A DNA stretch of 64,000 nucleotides from Atrina japonica (GCA_030159075.1 BROG01000132.1:820001-884000); one strand, 5' to 3'. Positions 23,583 through 39,000 are shown, counted from the first letter of the stretch. A program made the numbers and translations. The notes: generated from the letters alone by a model not told the origin.

Positions 23583-26500
23583 GTAAGAAAATGCACATTT
23601 AGACATCAACCCTATCAAATTAACACAGTTTCAGGTTTAAATATAAATGAAATAATGATACATAGGTCATAACATGATCACACAGTGCTGAGCCTGAGGC
23701 ACATGAGGCCACTTGTGTTTCATATATACCAGCTGTATGATGTTGTGCAGGAGTATGTATATATTTATCACTTAAATACAAAGATAATCAGAATGTAAAC
23801 AATCTAGATTAGACAATACCAAAAACTTGCAGTTGAATATTGGATCTCCTGGCCTAATGATAAAAATTTAAGATAAACTACAAAAAATTCAATTTCTGTT
23901 GTAACTTCTCTTGAATGTGTGTGTTTGTGTTTCCATATTTATTTTATTTTAAGTATGAGAGACAAGTGTGTTAGAAAATTGATTTACTCCAGTTAAAAAG
24001 TCTTAGGACTTGTAAAATAAACTAACATTAATTATTTATTTCTAATTTGAAAATAATCATACCAATGGCAATTAATAAACAGTTTTTTAAGGCTGAAAGT
24101 AGAAAGGTACATTATAATGCATCCATAGTTTTAACTCAATTCAAGATACAGTAAAATCTGTTTTAGTGACCATCTGTGTATAAAGACCATTTGTGTACAA
24201 ATCAACTTTATTTAAAGACCACCTCCCTATCAATACTGGTTTTGTTGTTTCCCTAAGACGGTCATTATATATAAGTTTCACTTTATATTTAAACAACAAG
24301 ATTGGCAAGAAGGCATACATGTAGCTTATAATCCTTGTGCCCCTTCTCCATTCTCCAAGATGGAAAGCATAATAGAAATAACAAAATGAATTATTGAATA
24401 TCTGGTACAGTTATTATAGAGAGTCAGACTGAGAGGAAGGAGGCCATCCTTGATTTGAAATTAATATTTGAAAAATATTTTGAATATTTGTTCACAATGC
24501 AACAAGTACATGTATATCATAATTACAATAGAATAATAAGTAAATAATTTACTTACTTACTTTTAAATAGAGTAATAATCAGTGAACATGGGTTTTCCAC
24601 CCTATTATATGAGCAAAAATAAGGCCCCATTCCCAATGAAAAGGCACTGTGTTTTCCTGAATTTGCAGTAGAAATTTTACAATTTAAGTCAAACGACACT
24701 GAATTTGAGGATATTCTTGTATTTTCACACACTTTAGAGCATTTCTAGATTTCCTAATTTCAGTAAAATATTGCTAAAATTTCTAATTCAAAAGGCCCAG
24801 GCCCATTCCCAAAAGAATGTGGAAAATCAATAACATACATGTACAAATTACAATGGACATGTCATCATATGTACATGTATTATCCTGTAAAGTCACAAAA
24901 GACCATAAGAATCTTTCTGTTATTATTAATAAACATGATATTTACAGAGGTGAACAGATCCATTATTGTACAGATTACTGTCCTCTTTCAGTTGGTAAAT
25001 AAATTTTCAATTCCAATGGGCCAAATCGGGGAAAAGGTAACTCGTAGGACAGTTTATTTTACCCATGACAATAAAATTTTTTATCCAACTTCTTTTATTT
25101 TACTGACAACATAGTTTTCATTTGAAGACATGAAAGCTTTAATTGAGAGGATTATTTTTTTTTACAATTTTCAATCATGAATCAAGCATTCTATTTATTT
25201 GAAATGTTGCAAAAATAGTGAAATGTAATCTAAAAGAAAAGTAAGATGGTTTTTCATTCAAAATTCCATCAGATAACCAAATTAAAAGTAGACTAGTTTC
25301 CCATACTGCCATAGTAACATTATATTATAATATATCTAGGTAAAGTACAATTGCAAATATACAAGAAATATTTATAAAGTAATTAATTGTATCAACACAT
25401 GTACCAAATTGTATTACTATTCATTCATGTAAAATAAAATGGGCAGGATATTTTTAACAGTATGCAACATATTAACTAATATTAATCAAGAACAAACAAG
25501 TGACAAAATTTCATGCATTGTTGGGGGGTGGGTGTGTTAGTTTCTCTCCTTAAAATTCTTTTGAATTGTGGCACTGTAAATAATTTTTACAATCTAAACT
25601 TGTGGATTTAAAAGGGTCTTTTACATTATGCATTGAAATGTACTTTTTGTACCAACATTTTCATTCTAGTACATACATGTGTAACAAAAACTAAAATCAT
25701 TATAGTTGATAAAATTTCTTCTTTCTGCAAAAAAGTTTTATTTGCAGACTTGGACGTTTTATGTAGTTTCATTTACACATTGTTTGTTTACAGAGTATGT
25801 TTCAAATATATACATGACAAGTAAAAATGTTTGAGTTAGCCTCTTTGAAAAATGATATTGTGTTCAACAAAAACATCTTTTGTGCTGCAAGAGAAGCACA
25901 AATAAAGGTTCTCATTGTGTATCGTAAGGTCGAAGGAAATGTAAAATTAAAATACTGCCTTTTTGTTGGTAGTTAATTATATCACATTTTATATAGAAAG
26001 CCTTATATGTAGTTGAAATCTGCTAAAAGAAAAATGAAAAGGTAAATTTTTTGCAAAATACATGAATACCGGGTAATATTCCTTTCATATGAAAAGCAGA
26101 CTAATAAATCATAAAGTATTTTTCCAATGTCAATATTATCACTGGTATATCAATAAAGACGAAAAATTAAATCTTGGTGCAGCATCTCGTTGGCAGGTAT
26201 CAGTAAACACTTTTGTTTAGTTTCCTATAGAAAACTATATTTTGCATGTTGTTCTGATTGATTTTTTATATATTTACTTTGTCGTCTGTTGTCTGATTTA
26301 TTGAACTGAAATTAATTTGTGTGTTTTTCTGTTACGGTACCTTTTTAGGTGAAAAATTTTTATTGTAGTATTTTATCATAAACAACAGATGAATTAGATA
26401 CTGGTGTCAAGGCTTAGAGGAGAAGGCTTAAATGGGATATATATCTTCTGTGTTTTCATTTACATAGTATAATATCTGTGTTTAGTAGTGTAATTCTAAG

Positions 26501-27671
26501 TAAATTGATTTGGAAATTGATCACTTAACCCTACATGTACATGTAAAATTCTATTTAAATGATATCAAAACAAAATAGTGTTTTTCATAACTACATGTAC
26601 GGCTTTTTTCAATACTTTCAAACAGTTTTGTTCAAGACTTTCAGACTCTCACTTACAATTGAAAAAAAAAGAAAGCAATTACATGTATTAACACTAATTG
26701 AGAAAACTGTGAATTCAAAATTTGAACACAAGTGTCAACAGATGCATAAATAAGTTGCAGCTTTACTTTCCCTAATATCGTATTTTGAATGTGATAACCA
26801 CACTGTCAAGTTATAGCATAGTTTAAGATTTAAGGTACTTTATCTGGTGCAATATTATAGCATTTATCTGGTGCAGTGTAAGCTGTCTTGAGAGACCACC
26901 TTCATCTGCTACTGAAATGTGGTCTCTCATGAGAGAGATGACCTGTCAAAACTCAAAAGAGTTTTTTTTTAACTGAGTATATAACTAAGTGTTTTATTTT
27001 ATTATGGTCTCATAAGACAGGTGGTCTTTCCTGAGAGTGGTCTTACAAGACATGTTTCACTGTATTATGTATACATGTAGCTGTAAATATGAGTCTTTTT
27101 TCTTGATCAGATATTCAAGAGTTCCCATGCCTTCTATATTAGTATATATGACAATATTAGAAAAAATGTACTTAAATTCTAGGGGAAATTTTTAATCAAG
27201 TATTATTTTGCATGGGAAGACAGTCTTTTAATTCAGTAACCCCTGTGGTCACATTCCAAAATCAGTGAACAGTATGGTCTGATGTCATGATTGAAGTGTG
27301 AACAAATTAATATTATATTCCATATAAATTTATTCCAAAACTTGGATTTTGAATCATACATTCCTGAATTCTGACCATGGACATGAGAGTCCAATTATGG
27401 CTGTAGGGGTAGACAAGTTAAAAAAAATGCCTAGAAATTCCATTTGAAATAGCTAGATACCTCCAAGGCAAAAGGTTCAACATTATATCAGACTTTTTTT
27501 CCTTAGTAATGTTATCATATAATTGCTAATAATGAAAGAAAACAAAATGTATGAGTAAAGTTGATAGTGACAAAAAGAATCAAAATTTTATTCTTTGATT
27601 GCAGACAAATACTCTTGAAAATTAGAAATGCCATCAGAAAAAAATTAAGGCTTTCCAGTTTATTATTATTA

Positions 27672-27736
<65 letters not shown>

Positions 27737-30700
27737 TTGTAACTTGAGGATAAATTACTTGAACCTCAGGCTCGTTTGAGAAAACGACACCATCTACATG
27801 TTTATATCTCTTACTCTTAGGTACATTTTTTATATTGAGCCCTGTCTGATATTTAGCCCTTGGTCTGATATTGATCCCTTAATTGGACTGATATTGATCC
27901 CTTGGTCTGATATTTAGCCCTTGGGTTGATATTGAGCCCTCAGTCTGATATTTAACTCTTTGTCTGATATTGAATTTGAAACCTTGGGCTGATATTTAGG
28001 CCTTAGATTGATATTAAGCCCTTGGTTTGATATTGAGCCCTCAGTCTGATATTTAACTCTTTGTCTGATATTGAGACCTTGATCTGATATTGAATTTGAA
28101 ACCTTGGGCTGATATTTAGGCATTGGATTGATATTGAGCCCTCAGTCTGATATTGAGCCTTCGGTCTGATATTGACCCCTCGATATGTCTGATATTAAGC
28201 CCTTGGGCTGATTGATTTTGAGCACTTGGGCTAATATGTGATGTGATATGAATGTTTACATTTAATAACTGCTCTTTGTTTAAGAAATAGAATTATTCCA
28301 TCATGTCAAAATAATTCTAGCTACTGTTTTATGTCTTTTTTTCATCTATAAACACAAATGTCTGAACTTTTGAAATATAAATGATGAAAAAATGATAACT
28401 TCATGTACATATTCATGTACATTTAAGTTCTGTTGGCAGGATAAGCACATGGTTATGGACTTTTTACTGTTTTGTTTAGGCTTCTATTAAAGGTTAATGG
28501 TGATGTACATTGTGACTTGTCTCTTATGCTTTTGCCACTTGCTGGCACTTTCCAATGTATCATCGTGGGCTCTAGCGCAAGTGCCATGTAAATGTTTGCA
28601 TTCATAATAAATCTACTATGTATAGGCCAATATATAAGCCGATAGGCATTCAAGGGAGATAATAAACAAAAACCTGAAAAAAAAAAGAATATAAAAAATT
28701 TGACATTGAAGCATTTCAAATCTAATAATTGGGTAAGACTTTTCATTGGGTCAGTGACATAATCTCAAATTGTCATCCCTCTCATTTAAAGCCAGATTAG
28801 GGCTTTATCTGATTTGCCATTACAAAAACAATTTTCAGTTTCATGATCTACATGTATTATACACTTGGTTTTATCACATGTAATGTAGAAAGATACATTG
28901 AATGACAACAATTTTACTGAAGATAGTCAGTCAGTTAGATTACTTCTATGTCAAATTATACCCCTGATTTAGATCGTAAACTATCATTTCTTAAGCTATA
29001 TCAATAGAGAACAAATGAAGGAGATTAACAATGCGGAACCGATTTTACATTAAGATAAAAACTTCATGACATTCATTTATTACTGGAACTTGAAAAATAA
29101 AACAATAGTTCTTTATCAGTTACATCAGTTCTTTGGTATTTAAAAAAAAAACATTGGTTAAATCAGTAGTGCTATATATACATGTGAAAAAAACATGTAA
29201 TGTAACTAAAACGGGAAATTCTTTTAATATTTAGACACAAAACAAAGACAATTTTTTAAAATTCAAGACTCACCACACATAAAAGCTCTAACACAAGTTT
29301 TAATTTTAGCAATTTATTTTTATTTTCTTTTATCTTTTCATTTTTTATTTTGTTTATAAAAATGTAAATAAGTAAAATTACAAAATATAAGAATTTTACA
29401 AAGTGAAACAATGTGTTAGTTGACTGATTAGATCAACTTAAAGTTTGATCTGTACATGTATTTGAATTTTTTAAAGCTTGGTCATGTGTGTAGTAGTAGT
29501 AGTAGTAAAGGGTCTAACTTGCAAGAAGAAGGTCCCAGGTTCAATCCCCATAGTACAGCGTCATACTCAGACTTAGCTCATCAACCCCTGTTGTCATTTT
29601 TAGACTCACCCAGATCAAAAGATAGCATGGTCTACTGTCATGATTCAGGAGTTACCATGTTAGTATCACATGTAAAATTATTATAAAATTTTGGCTCAAA
29701 ATCATACACCCCTGAATTCTGACATTGGACTTAACCATTCTTTGAAGTGGGCAGGTCTAAATATAACCTGGGGGAGGGGGGTTAATGAGTTAAGGATGAT
29801 GAACCTTAAATTATGATTTTCTACATTTAGATTTTTTGCTGTATTTTCTATTTTTTTACATAATGTTGGACCCATACTCTTCAAAAATATGAAAATCTCT
29901 TAGCAACCAAACTAGATTTTAATAGGAGTTGTCTACTTAATATTTCACTTAAAACTACTTGTATTTGGTTTTAACAACTAGATTTGGCAAAAGTTCCAAA
30001 AATTACTGAATAATTAACTATTTATTGCATTCTTAGAAAACTAATGCTTTGAACAAGCTCAGAGACTGCGCCATAGAACAAAGAATCTAATAAAAAGAAA
30101 AACAACAAACAATCCCAACGCAACATTGTTCTATTATGAATTTTAATGGAATCCAATTACATGTATTAACAAGTTTTAATGTTTTTTATATTCAGATCAT
30201 AAAGAGTTAAAAATTCAAGCAATTTATCATGTTATATATACATGTAACAACTCTCTGTGATCTATAGATAAAATGTTTTCATTTAAAAGATAATTAAACC
30301 ACATAAAGCTTTCATTTATAGATTAATTTAGAGGAACATAACAATTTGTATGTTAAATTATAATACTTGTACTTCAAAATCTATTTTTCAGTTTTTATGT
30401 AGCTGTCCCAATCTTATCACCCACCCTCTGACCATTGTTCCTTGACTTTCTTTGTCTTTGCTCTAAGGCTCTCATTCCTTCACTGATTCAGAACCAATGT
30501 ACCTCAGATAACTTTGGCAATGTTGTTGTACATTCTGTGTGAAAAGTAGTACAGTTGAACATGTCTTAAGAGACCATGCCATCTGCCACTCAAATGTGGT
30601 CTCTTAAGACAGGTGGTCCCTTAAAAGAGGTTCTATCTAAAGGATTGTTTAACTGAGTGTGGTTCTCAGAATGTGGTCTCACAAGACAGCTGATTTTACT

Positions 30701-33006
30701 GTACATGTATTATCTAAAATATTTCACATGTTCTTTGTCAAGTTAGTGAGCAATAGTCATTATATTGCAATGCTTGTTAATCTGAAGTATGTGAATATAC
30801 ATATGTACAGTCCATAAAGTGACATATTGTGCAACTTGTGACAGCTGTAGATTTATTGACTCCTGTTGCTATGTACAGTGTGTTTGTACATTGTTCATCT
30901 TAAATATTTATACCGCCATAAAAAAGGACACACCAACTGCTCAGATTCTTACATATGTACATACAGCTACATATAACTTAGTATTTCATCTTATCTTTTA
31001 TTCATGGCTATAAGTACTATGTGCTCAAGGAAGCTCAAGGGGAGATAACAAATGTAATAGATTTATTGTTTACAAATAATGAGTGATGGAAATAAACAAC
31101 TGTTATTTACTGTATATATATAACCTCTTCAAGTTGTTAAGTTTGTTGCATTTAAACTCTTTCAACCCCTCAAATCATAATAGACTGGTCTGATACAATA
31201 GAAAAAGAGTATTCTATTAAGTTACTTGGTGGTAAAAGGGTTAAAAATTGGCATCCTTGATTTTTGTTTGACTTATGTTTTACGCCACATTCAACAATTT
31301 TTAAGATATATGGTGACATCTTTGAAATACATAGACAGAATATATCTGTGCATAAAATCACATGCCTCATCAGGGACTTGCATTCCAAGCATAAATGAAT
31401 AGTTTGTACTTGTAGTTTGGAAAAAAAGACCAAAACAAATGGATTCTTTTGTAAATATTATAAACATAATATCAAAGTTATACATTTATAGTTCAGAAAA
31501 AAGGACCAAACCAAATGGACTCTTCTGTAAATATCATAAACATATTAAATATCAAGAGCCGGCCTGGCTCAGTCGGTAGCGCACTTGACTCTTGATCGCG
31601 GAGTCTTGAGTTTGAGTCTAGCTGGCAGCAGATTTGTTTCCTGTCTGTCAGATGAGACAGTAAAATCCGAGGTCCCGTGTCACAGTAGGTGTCGGCACTT
31701 TAAAGAACCCTCACTGCTCAATGGCCTTAATTGTCGAGCATAGGCCAAAATTTGAAACCCTCCACCGGCATTTGGTGACGTCTCCATATGAGTGAAATAT
31801 TCTTGAATGGGACGTTAAACAACAATAAACAAACATACATAAGACAAACATAAAAAGGACCAAAACAAATGATCATTTCTGTTGAGCTCTGATATAAAAC
31901 AGATAAATATTTTCTGAAGAGAAAATGGTATCATCAATGAGTAAGACCAGTCCAAATGTGTCTTTTAGGGGTAAATGGGTTAAAAATCTAGCAAACTTAA
32001 TTGATGTCTAAATAGGCAGCACCTATTATCAAACTCATTATGAATAAACCAACTGTTTACATACCAACACTGCAACAATGAAATTGATTTTAACTTAATG
32101 AATTAATTAAAATGTGACAAAGTGACAGTTAATTAGACATAGTACATGATAATAATTATGGTAACGATTAATCTTAAAGACGGATTCGTTACGGAACAAA
32201 TTAGTTTGTGTTACAGAATTATTGATTAGCAATACTGCTACAAACATACGTATTGATTTAATATGTATCCTGTTTAAATAATTGATAATGAACACTGTTC
32301 AGGTATCCATGTACAACATGGTCGCATAAATAATTGACAGGAAATGAGATAGTTATACTGCCAAGTGCAAAATGAACTTGACAAAGAGATTGTAAATTGA
32401 GATTTAGAAAAAAAACATTTCATTTAATTGATATTAGCTCATTTATTGAAATAATTAACTGAAGCAAAATAGATATATGTTAAATCTAATGAAATTACAT
32501 GCAATGTACATGTGTGTATGTCTTTGTGAGTGTGGGTGTAATTGTTCATTTTATCAGTTCAGTAAAAATTTGACAAATTTCTCACCCATAAGTCAGTTTT
32601 CTTTTTTCTGGGGGGGGGATGTAGTCATGGGTTGGTTTTTATTATTTGTTGTAAGACATCAAATAATATTGGCATTGTCCATACTAAGTAACACTTACAT
32701 TTTGTAAGTCTTCAAAAATTTGGGCTAAAATTTGCGGTGTAAATATATCATTTTTCTACAAATTAATCTACCAAAGCTGTATATAGATGAATATTTAGTC
32801 TGTAGATTTTTGAATTAGAATATTTTTTGTTTCCATTTAAATCCTGCATTCACTACATTTTACAAAACAAGTTTTCTTATTGTCTGAAATTTCCATGAAC
32901 CTTGAGTCATTTACAGTGTATATAATCATTTTATTTTTGTAACTTTTATTTTTGTTTGTTTAAGTTCTTGGAAGTTTATTGTAGTCCTACTACCCATACA
33001 TACATT

Positions 33007-33051
<45 letters not shown>

Positions 33052-36000
33052 TAGTTTCTTCACGTATATAAACTTTATTTTGTTCTCGGTAACTACCGGT
33101 ATTGTGTTTTAAGGTGTGTTAATTGAGCTTCGTACAACTGGTATGCCATATCTAACAATGTATTGTATGTGTAATAAGTATGATATATATAAAGTAAAAA
33201 AATAGACGTATAGAAATATTTAACTGGCGGAAGGATTACATATAATTTTTTTCACGAGGCCATTATCGTATGCCGATTTATATATATTAGTGTTTAGATA
33301 TTCAACAGACTGTTAAAACTCTGGGATTATCTTGTTATAATTTTGTTATCCGGGCCAGTATTGATTTAAATATTGATATAAAGCACCTCTACACAGTGTA
33401 CACTTAAAGATAAGTATATATTGAAATTTTAAAACTCAATTTACATCGTGTTGTAGACCTAAGTGTCATTAGTTTTAGATTTTCTAATCCTAATCTTTAA
33501 AATTCTTTAAAATTTACTTGAGTGCTTTCATGCCATGTAAAGGCATTTTCTTTTAGTTTAAATTTGCTTTTTTTCATTTTGATACATATATGTCTCCATG
33601 GTTACAGTTTCAGAATTTCATGCTTTTGTGTCTGATATTTAATTGGCATAAATGTGTTTAATTCTTTTAAGCCTGAGATATAGATGTGCGTTTAGAAATA
33701 CATGTGTATATGAATACAAAAATTTAATATAATTCTATTGTGGAGGAAAGAATAATTGAATATGCATGTAGTAAAAGACAAATACTGAAATATTAATGGA
33801 ATCCATGTTGTACCAGCGGTGATAAATTATCTAAATATAAAATTTTAGTATTTATTTCAGCTCTTACAAAAATCTAGGGCTGTCATTGATGAGAAATTCT
33901 ATATCCATATATAGATAAGTAAAAAGTATCGATATATCGATAAATCATATAATCTGGTACTTCTATGAATGCATTCAAAATAAATAGATTTATTGTTATA
34001 TTTAGTTGTTTTATTGTATATTTGACCAAATTAGAACAAAATATAACATAGCTCAATAACATGAAGTAAAACAAATGGAAAATTTTGGAAATTGTAAAAG
34101 AAAATGCATCCTGTGAAATGCATAATGAAATGTATCGAAACTTTAAAAGTGTATCGATTATCATATCAAATCAGTTTGTGTATCGATATATCAATATCTA
34201 GTCTATCAATGACAGCCCTACAAAAATCTCACATTTCTTTATTTTAGAGTTATATCTAATACCTTTTATGTATTGTGAACTTAATTGTTTTCTATTTTAC
34301 AGGAGCATGATGGTGCAGATGATTTGTTGAATGCTGAGCGGGCACATTTATTGAACTGCAAAAAGGCTCTTGAGGCCCAGCTTAGATCTGTACAACAACA
34401 GTTACAGGTAATTATCTCCCCTTGACAAATAATCGGTAAAAAAAGAAAACAAAAACCAATAAAACAAAACAAAGCCAAAAAAAACACATAATCTTCCCCT
34501 CAAAAACAAACAAACATAGAAAAAAAAATCCATAAAAAAAATGTCAAAAATGGAATACTTAAAGGGACTTAGCTGTGTTTAACAAAAAATATATTTTGTG
34601 AAAATATGGTAAAATCCAGTGTGATATGTATATACAAAATGTAAGGTTGAATTAATCAGTTGCAAGTGAATAATTTGCTGGGTTTTTCAAGCAATTTTCA
34701 CAAAATATACTGGAATGTAAGAATTTTTATGACTGTGTATATATCTCTTTTGTTATTGTATATCAATCTAAGTAGGAAAAAAGAAAAGAATCGTTTTTGA
34801 AAAAAACACAGTTAATGCCCCTTTAATTATAAACTACATGTATACAAAAATCAAAATATGATATAATTCAGGTTTTGCTAACCTACCTGTACCATTCAGG
34901 TTTTGCTAACCTACCTGTACCTTTGATACGATGTAATTCAGGTTTTGCTAACCTACCTGTACCTTTGATAAGATGTAATTCAGGTTTTGCTAACCTACCT
35001 GTACCTTTGATAAGATATAATTCAGGTTTTGCTAACCTACCTGTACCTTTGATATGATGTAATTCAGGTTTTGCTGACCTACCTGTACCTTTGATATGAT
35101 GTAATTCAGGTTTTGCTAACCTACCTGTACCTTTGATATGATATAATTCAGGTTTTGCTGACCTACCTGTACCTTTGATAAGATATAATTCAGGTTTTGC
35201 TAACCTACCTGTACCTTTGATATGATATAATTCAGGTTTTGCTAACCTACCTGTACTTTGATAATATAATTCAGGTTTTGCTGACCTACCTGTACCTTTG
35301 TTAAGATATAATTCAGTTTTGCTAACCTAAATGTACCTTTGATATGATATAATTCAGGTTTTGCTAACCTACCTGTACCTTTGATATGATATAATTCAGG
35401 TTTTGCTGACCTACCTGTACCTTTGATAAGATATAATTCAGGTTTTGCTGACCTACCTGTACCTTTGATATGATGTAATTCAGGTTTTGCTAACCTACCT
35501 GTACCTTTGATATGATATAATTCAGGTTTTGCTGACCTACCTGTACCTTTGATAAGATATAATTCAGGTTTTGCTAACCTACCTGTACCTTTGATATGAT
35601 GTAATTTAGGTTTTGCTAACCTACCTGTACCTTTGATATGATATAATTCAGGTTTTGCTAACCTACCTGTACCTTTGATATGATATAATGGGTTTTGCTG
35701 ACCTACCTGTACCTTTGATAAGATATAATTCAGGTTTTGCTAACCTACCTGTACCTTTGATATGATATAATTCAGGTTTTGCTAACCTACCTGTACCTTT
35801 GATATGATATAATTCAGGTTTTGCTAGACTACCTGTACCTTTGATATGATATAATTCAGGTTTTGCTAACCTACCTGTACCTTTGATATGATATAATTCA
35901 GGTTTTGCTAACCTACCTGTACCTTTGATATGATATAATTCAGGTTTTGCTAACCTACCTGTACCTTTGATATGATATAATTCAGGTGTTGCTAACCTAC

Positions 36001-39000
36001 CTGTACCTTTGATATGATATAATTCAGGTGTTGCTAACCTACCTGTACCTTTGATATGATATAATTCAGGTTTTGCTAACCTACCTGTACCTTTGACTCA
36101 TTACTGATAACCAGTTATTAGTTATATGTAAAAAATACTGGTATGTGTAATTCTACATATATGCATATTTGCAAGATCAGTATGTAATTTATCATTAGAA
36201 GATTTTGGCAAATAAATCTATTGTTCAAGTATATTCCAGGAGTGATAGAATATGTACAGTCAAACTTGCCTTTATAGACAATAGGGAATGGCAAAAGTAG
36301 CCATTATATACAGGTAGCCTTTATAAATGGGTTTATTCACTATTAAAACATTAACTTAGGTTTTGTTTGAATGGTCTTTATTCTTTATAGACTGGTGCCC
36401 TTTATTCAGAGGTGACCCTTAATGCTAGTTTAACTGTATGAATTGTTTTTTATATTTTACAAAACATATCAATTATACATGTAATTTACCATAATATAAT
36501 TGTGTTACACCTGTGATATCTTCAATGGTAAATTGCAGTAAAAGCTTATAAGGCAAAAAAAAAAAAAAAAAAAAAAAAAAAGGGTTTGTTGGTTGAGATC
36601 TGTCTGACTCAGCTCTAAGTGCTGACCAAAAATATTTTAGGAAGTTTTGCCCTCTTTATTCTTAAAAAACTCACATACATGTGCATTTCAATTAAAAAGA
36701 TAGAATTAATAATTTTTCCATCTACTACACACTTTCAAATTTACTGGTCAAGACACATCGGAACATTATTTATTAATGATGGCCTAACCTACATTAGACA
36801 AGAAAAAACCCCCATCAAATAAAATTTTTTTGGATGGCAAACGCAAGTTCTGATATGAAATTGATCAGAATTTATGTACTTATAAACTGTGTCATAGCAG
36901 CTAGTCTACTGAAGAAAACAAGTATCGTGTAGATGTTTGCATTTGAGTGTGTAAACTGATGATATCAAATGAATGAAATTGATTATATACAACAGATGTC
37001 AGTGAATCGTGCAAGGTTGTGTGTATGTGTTCATAACTATCAATGTTATATGATATATAACTGTCCATAGGTTACGGCTGTTTACGAGTCATTTGTTGTA
37101 TTGTATTTGTGAAATCTACAAGAGACAGACTGGTCCAGATTTAGTTGTTGTTGTTGTTTAACGTCCCACACAAGAATCTTTCACTCATATGGAGATGTCA
37201 CCAAATGCCGGTATAGGGCTTAAAAGTTTGGCCTATGCTGGCACTTAAGGCCATTGAGCAGTGAGGGATCTTTAAGGTGCCAACACCTATTGTGACAGGA
37301 GACCTCAGGTTTTAATGTCTCAACTGAATGACAGGAAGAGCCAGCCGCCTGGTTACGAATCAAGTACTCTACTGTGTAGCCACGACAGCTCTCTGTTCAA
37401 ATTTAGACAATAGAATAAGTTGATAAACATAAAACACTGTGTTATGCAGTACACAGCATGTCTGGACACAAAGGATCAAATCTAAAGTTAGTATCATAAC
37501 TTAACTCATAAAACCCTGAAAAATAATGGACTCTTCTGTTAATCAGTGACATAGATTAGTTCAAATGTGTCTTTAGGGGTGAATGAATTAAAGATGTAAT
37601 TATACATGCTAACAATATTTCTGGACACATGTTAAAATCTAAAATTAGTATCATAACTTAAAGATGCAATTTACAGCACTTTGTTCAATATATGCAAACA
37701 TTATGGTTAGTATCATAACTTAAAGATGTTCTCTCTTGCTCATACTGCTTTGAAAGTTAATTGTAATCAATGTCTCTCTATTCTATTATAGGTTCTTGAT
37801 GCTGCTAGGAAACGGCTGTTCAACGTTCTCAACGAAAGATCTCGCGTTTTGGATTTGTTGAATCAGGCATTGTCATCTGTGGCAAATTCTGGTAGCCATA
37901 GTGCTCCCACCAGATATGGCCGCAGCCACACTTCATTAGATGGTCGGCTCTCTCGTCTTGCAGCTCTGACAGGTAAAATTGGAATTCCGAGTCATCTAGG
38001 TAAAATAAATCTAAACATATTAGAAGTTCTGTGCATTTGGTCACGGTGTCCGTGTTGTACTGACGATGAAGTATCTCTGTTTTAAGGTCATGAAAAAACA
38101 AATGATAAAAACAAAAAATGCTCATGGATTTTATTTTACAAGATATATCTGTAAAAAAAAATCTGAGTTTTGATATAATTTGGCATAAATGACGACGGGA
38201 GATACTTTTATCAGTGATGTGGCAAATGGTGTTGGCAGAATTTTGTACTGTACTGTATCAACAGTACAGTACAGTTCTTTTCTTTCAAACTCGTGCTACT
38301 GCATAGTTGTGCACAAACTACACATGTATGCATGGACATGCACATATACACACTGAATTATGTGTACAGAAGCAAGGTTCACATGCACTGATCCCATCTT
38401 GACTTCTGTTGGATACAGTGGTGTCACCTGTCATGTGCATCGTCACATCACAGCTTCACTATGGTAAGTAGTGGATATTCTTTTTCTCATCACTAAAAAG
38501 CTGATTAAAATAGTTGACAATTTTTTTTCTGTCAAAACATGCACAGATATATTTTTGGTATTTATTCCTTTTTTTGTTTGTGATTGAATTTTGTTGTTGT
38601 TGATGTTAAATTTATTTTTCATAAACTAATGCCCGTTATCGTTAGAGGAAAGTTTACATGACATGAATCATCTTAAAAATTATCAAAATCTTTAACTCAG
38701 AATAAGAAAAAAATGTGGGCACTTTTTGTTTTGAAAACTTTCAGCAAAATTTTAACGAAAAATAATAGATTTTGTGATTTTAAATTTTCAATAAATTTTT
38801 ATTTTCTTATTTCTCATTTATTGTTTTTATCTCAAATTTGAAAATAAAATTTTAACATGTTTAATTGAGACAAGTGTGATGAATTATGGATGTTTCTCCC
38901 CTTAATTTGTTCTCGGTGACTTGATTTAAATGTAGTGTTTTGAAACACCTTCAGCAATCATATCAATTTTTATAAGGACAAGAATTGTAGGGGAAATTTG

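Larger units (their letters stand above)
23583..34302 (+). other. Tektin-like intron 1 (10.7 kb)
   Basis: GT...AG intron holding a MITE (24147-24286), several members of the gagagacc and AACTCATC clans, a (ATT)n tract, a degenerate GATATT array, a full SINE, a hAT-type MITE and otherwise AT-rich DNA. Repeats related to the TTCCCAATGCAAAAATGG family lie at about 24620-24820. No other gene is supported inside it. Confidence 0.8.
34408..37791 (+). other. Tektin-like intron 2
   Basis: Holds a TTAA-flanked MITE, the 42-bp minisatellite, a TACAGTCAAAC-type MITE, a 25-nt poly-A run at about 36556 and a reversed SINE A. A short palindromic MITE (37501-37591) lies 200 bp before exon 3. Confidence 0.85.

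Noticed and set aside
27561..27779. Poly-leucine open frame
   Set aside because: Pure translation of the (ATT)n microsatellite.
31556..31630. Functional tRNA gene
   Set aside because: A and B boxes are present but acceptor and anticodon stems cannot be closed and the sequence continues into a SINE body.
34866..36096. CRISPR-like array
   Set aside because: No unique spacers between repeats: the entire 42-bp unit repeats head to tail, and the host is a eukaryote.
36556..36582. Poly-A run as the tail of a processed pseudogene
   Set aside because: No coding-like sequence precedes it on either strand; a simple A tract is the simpler reading.
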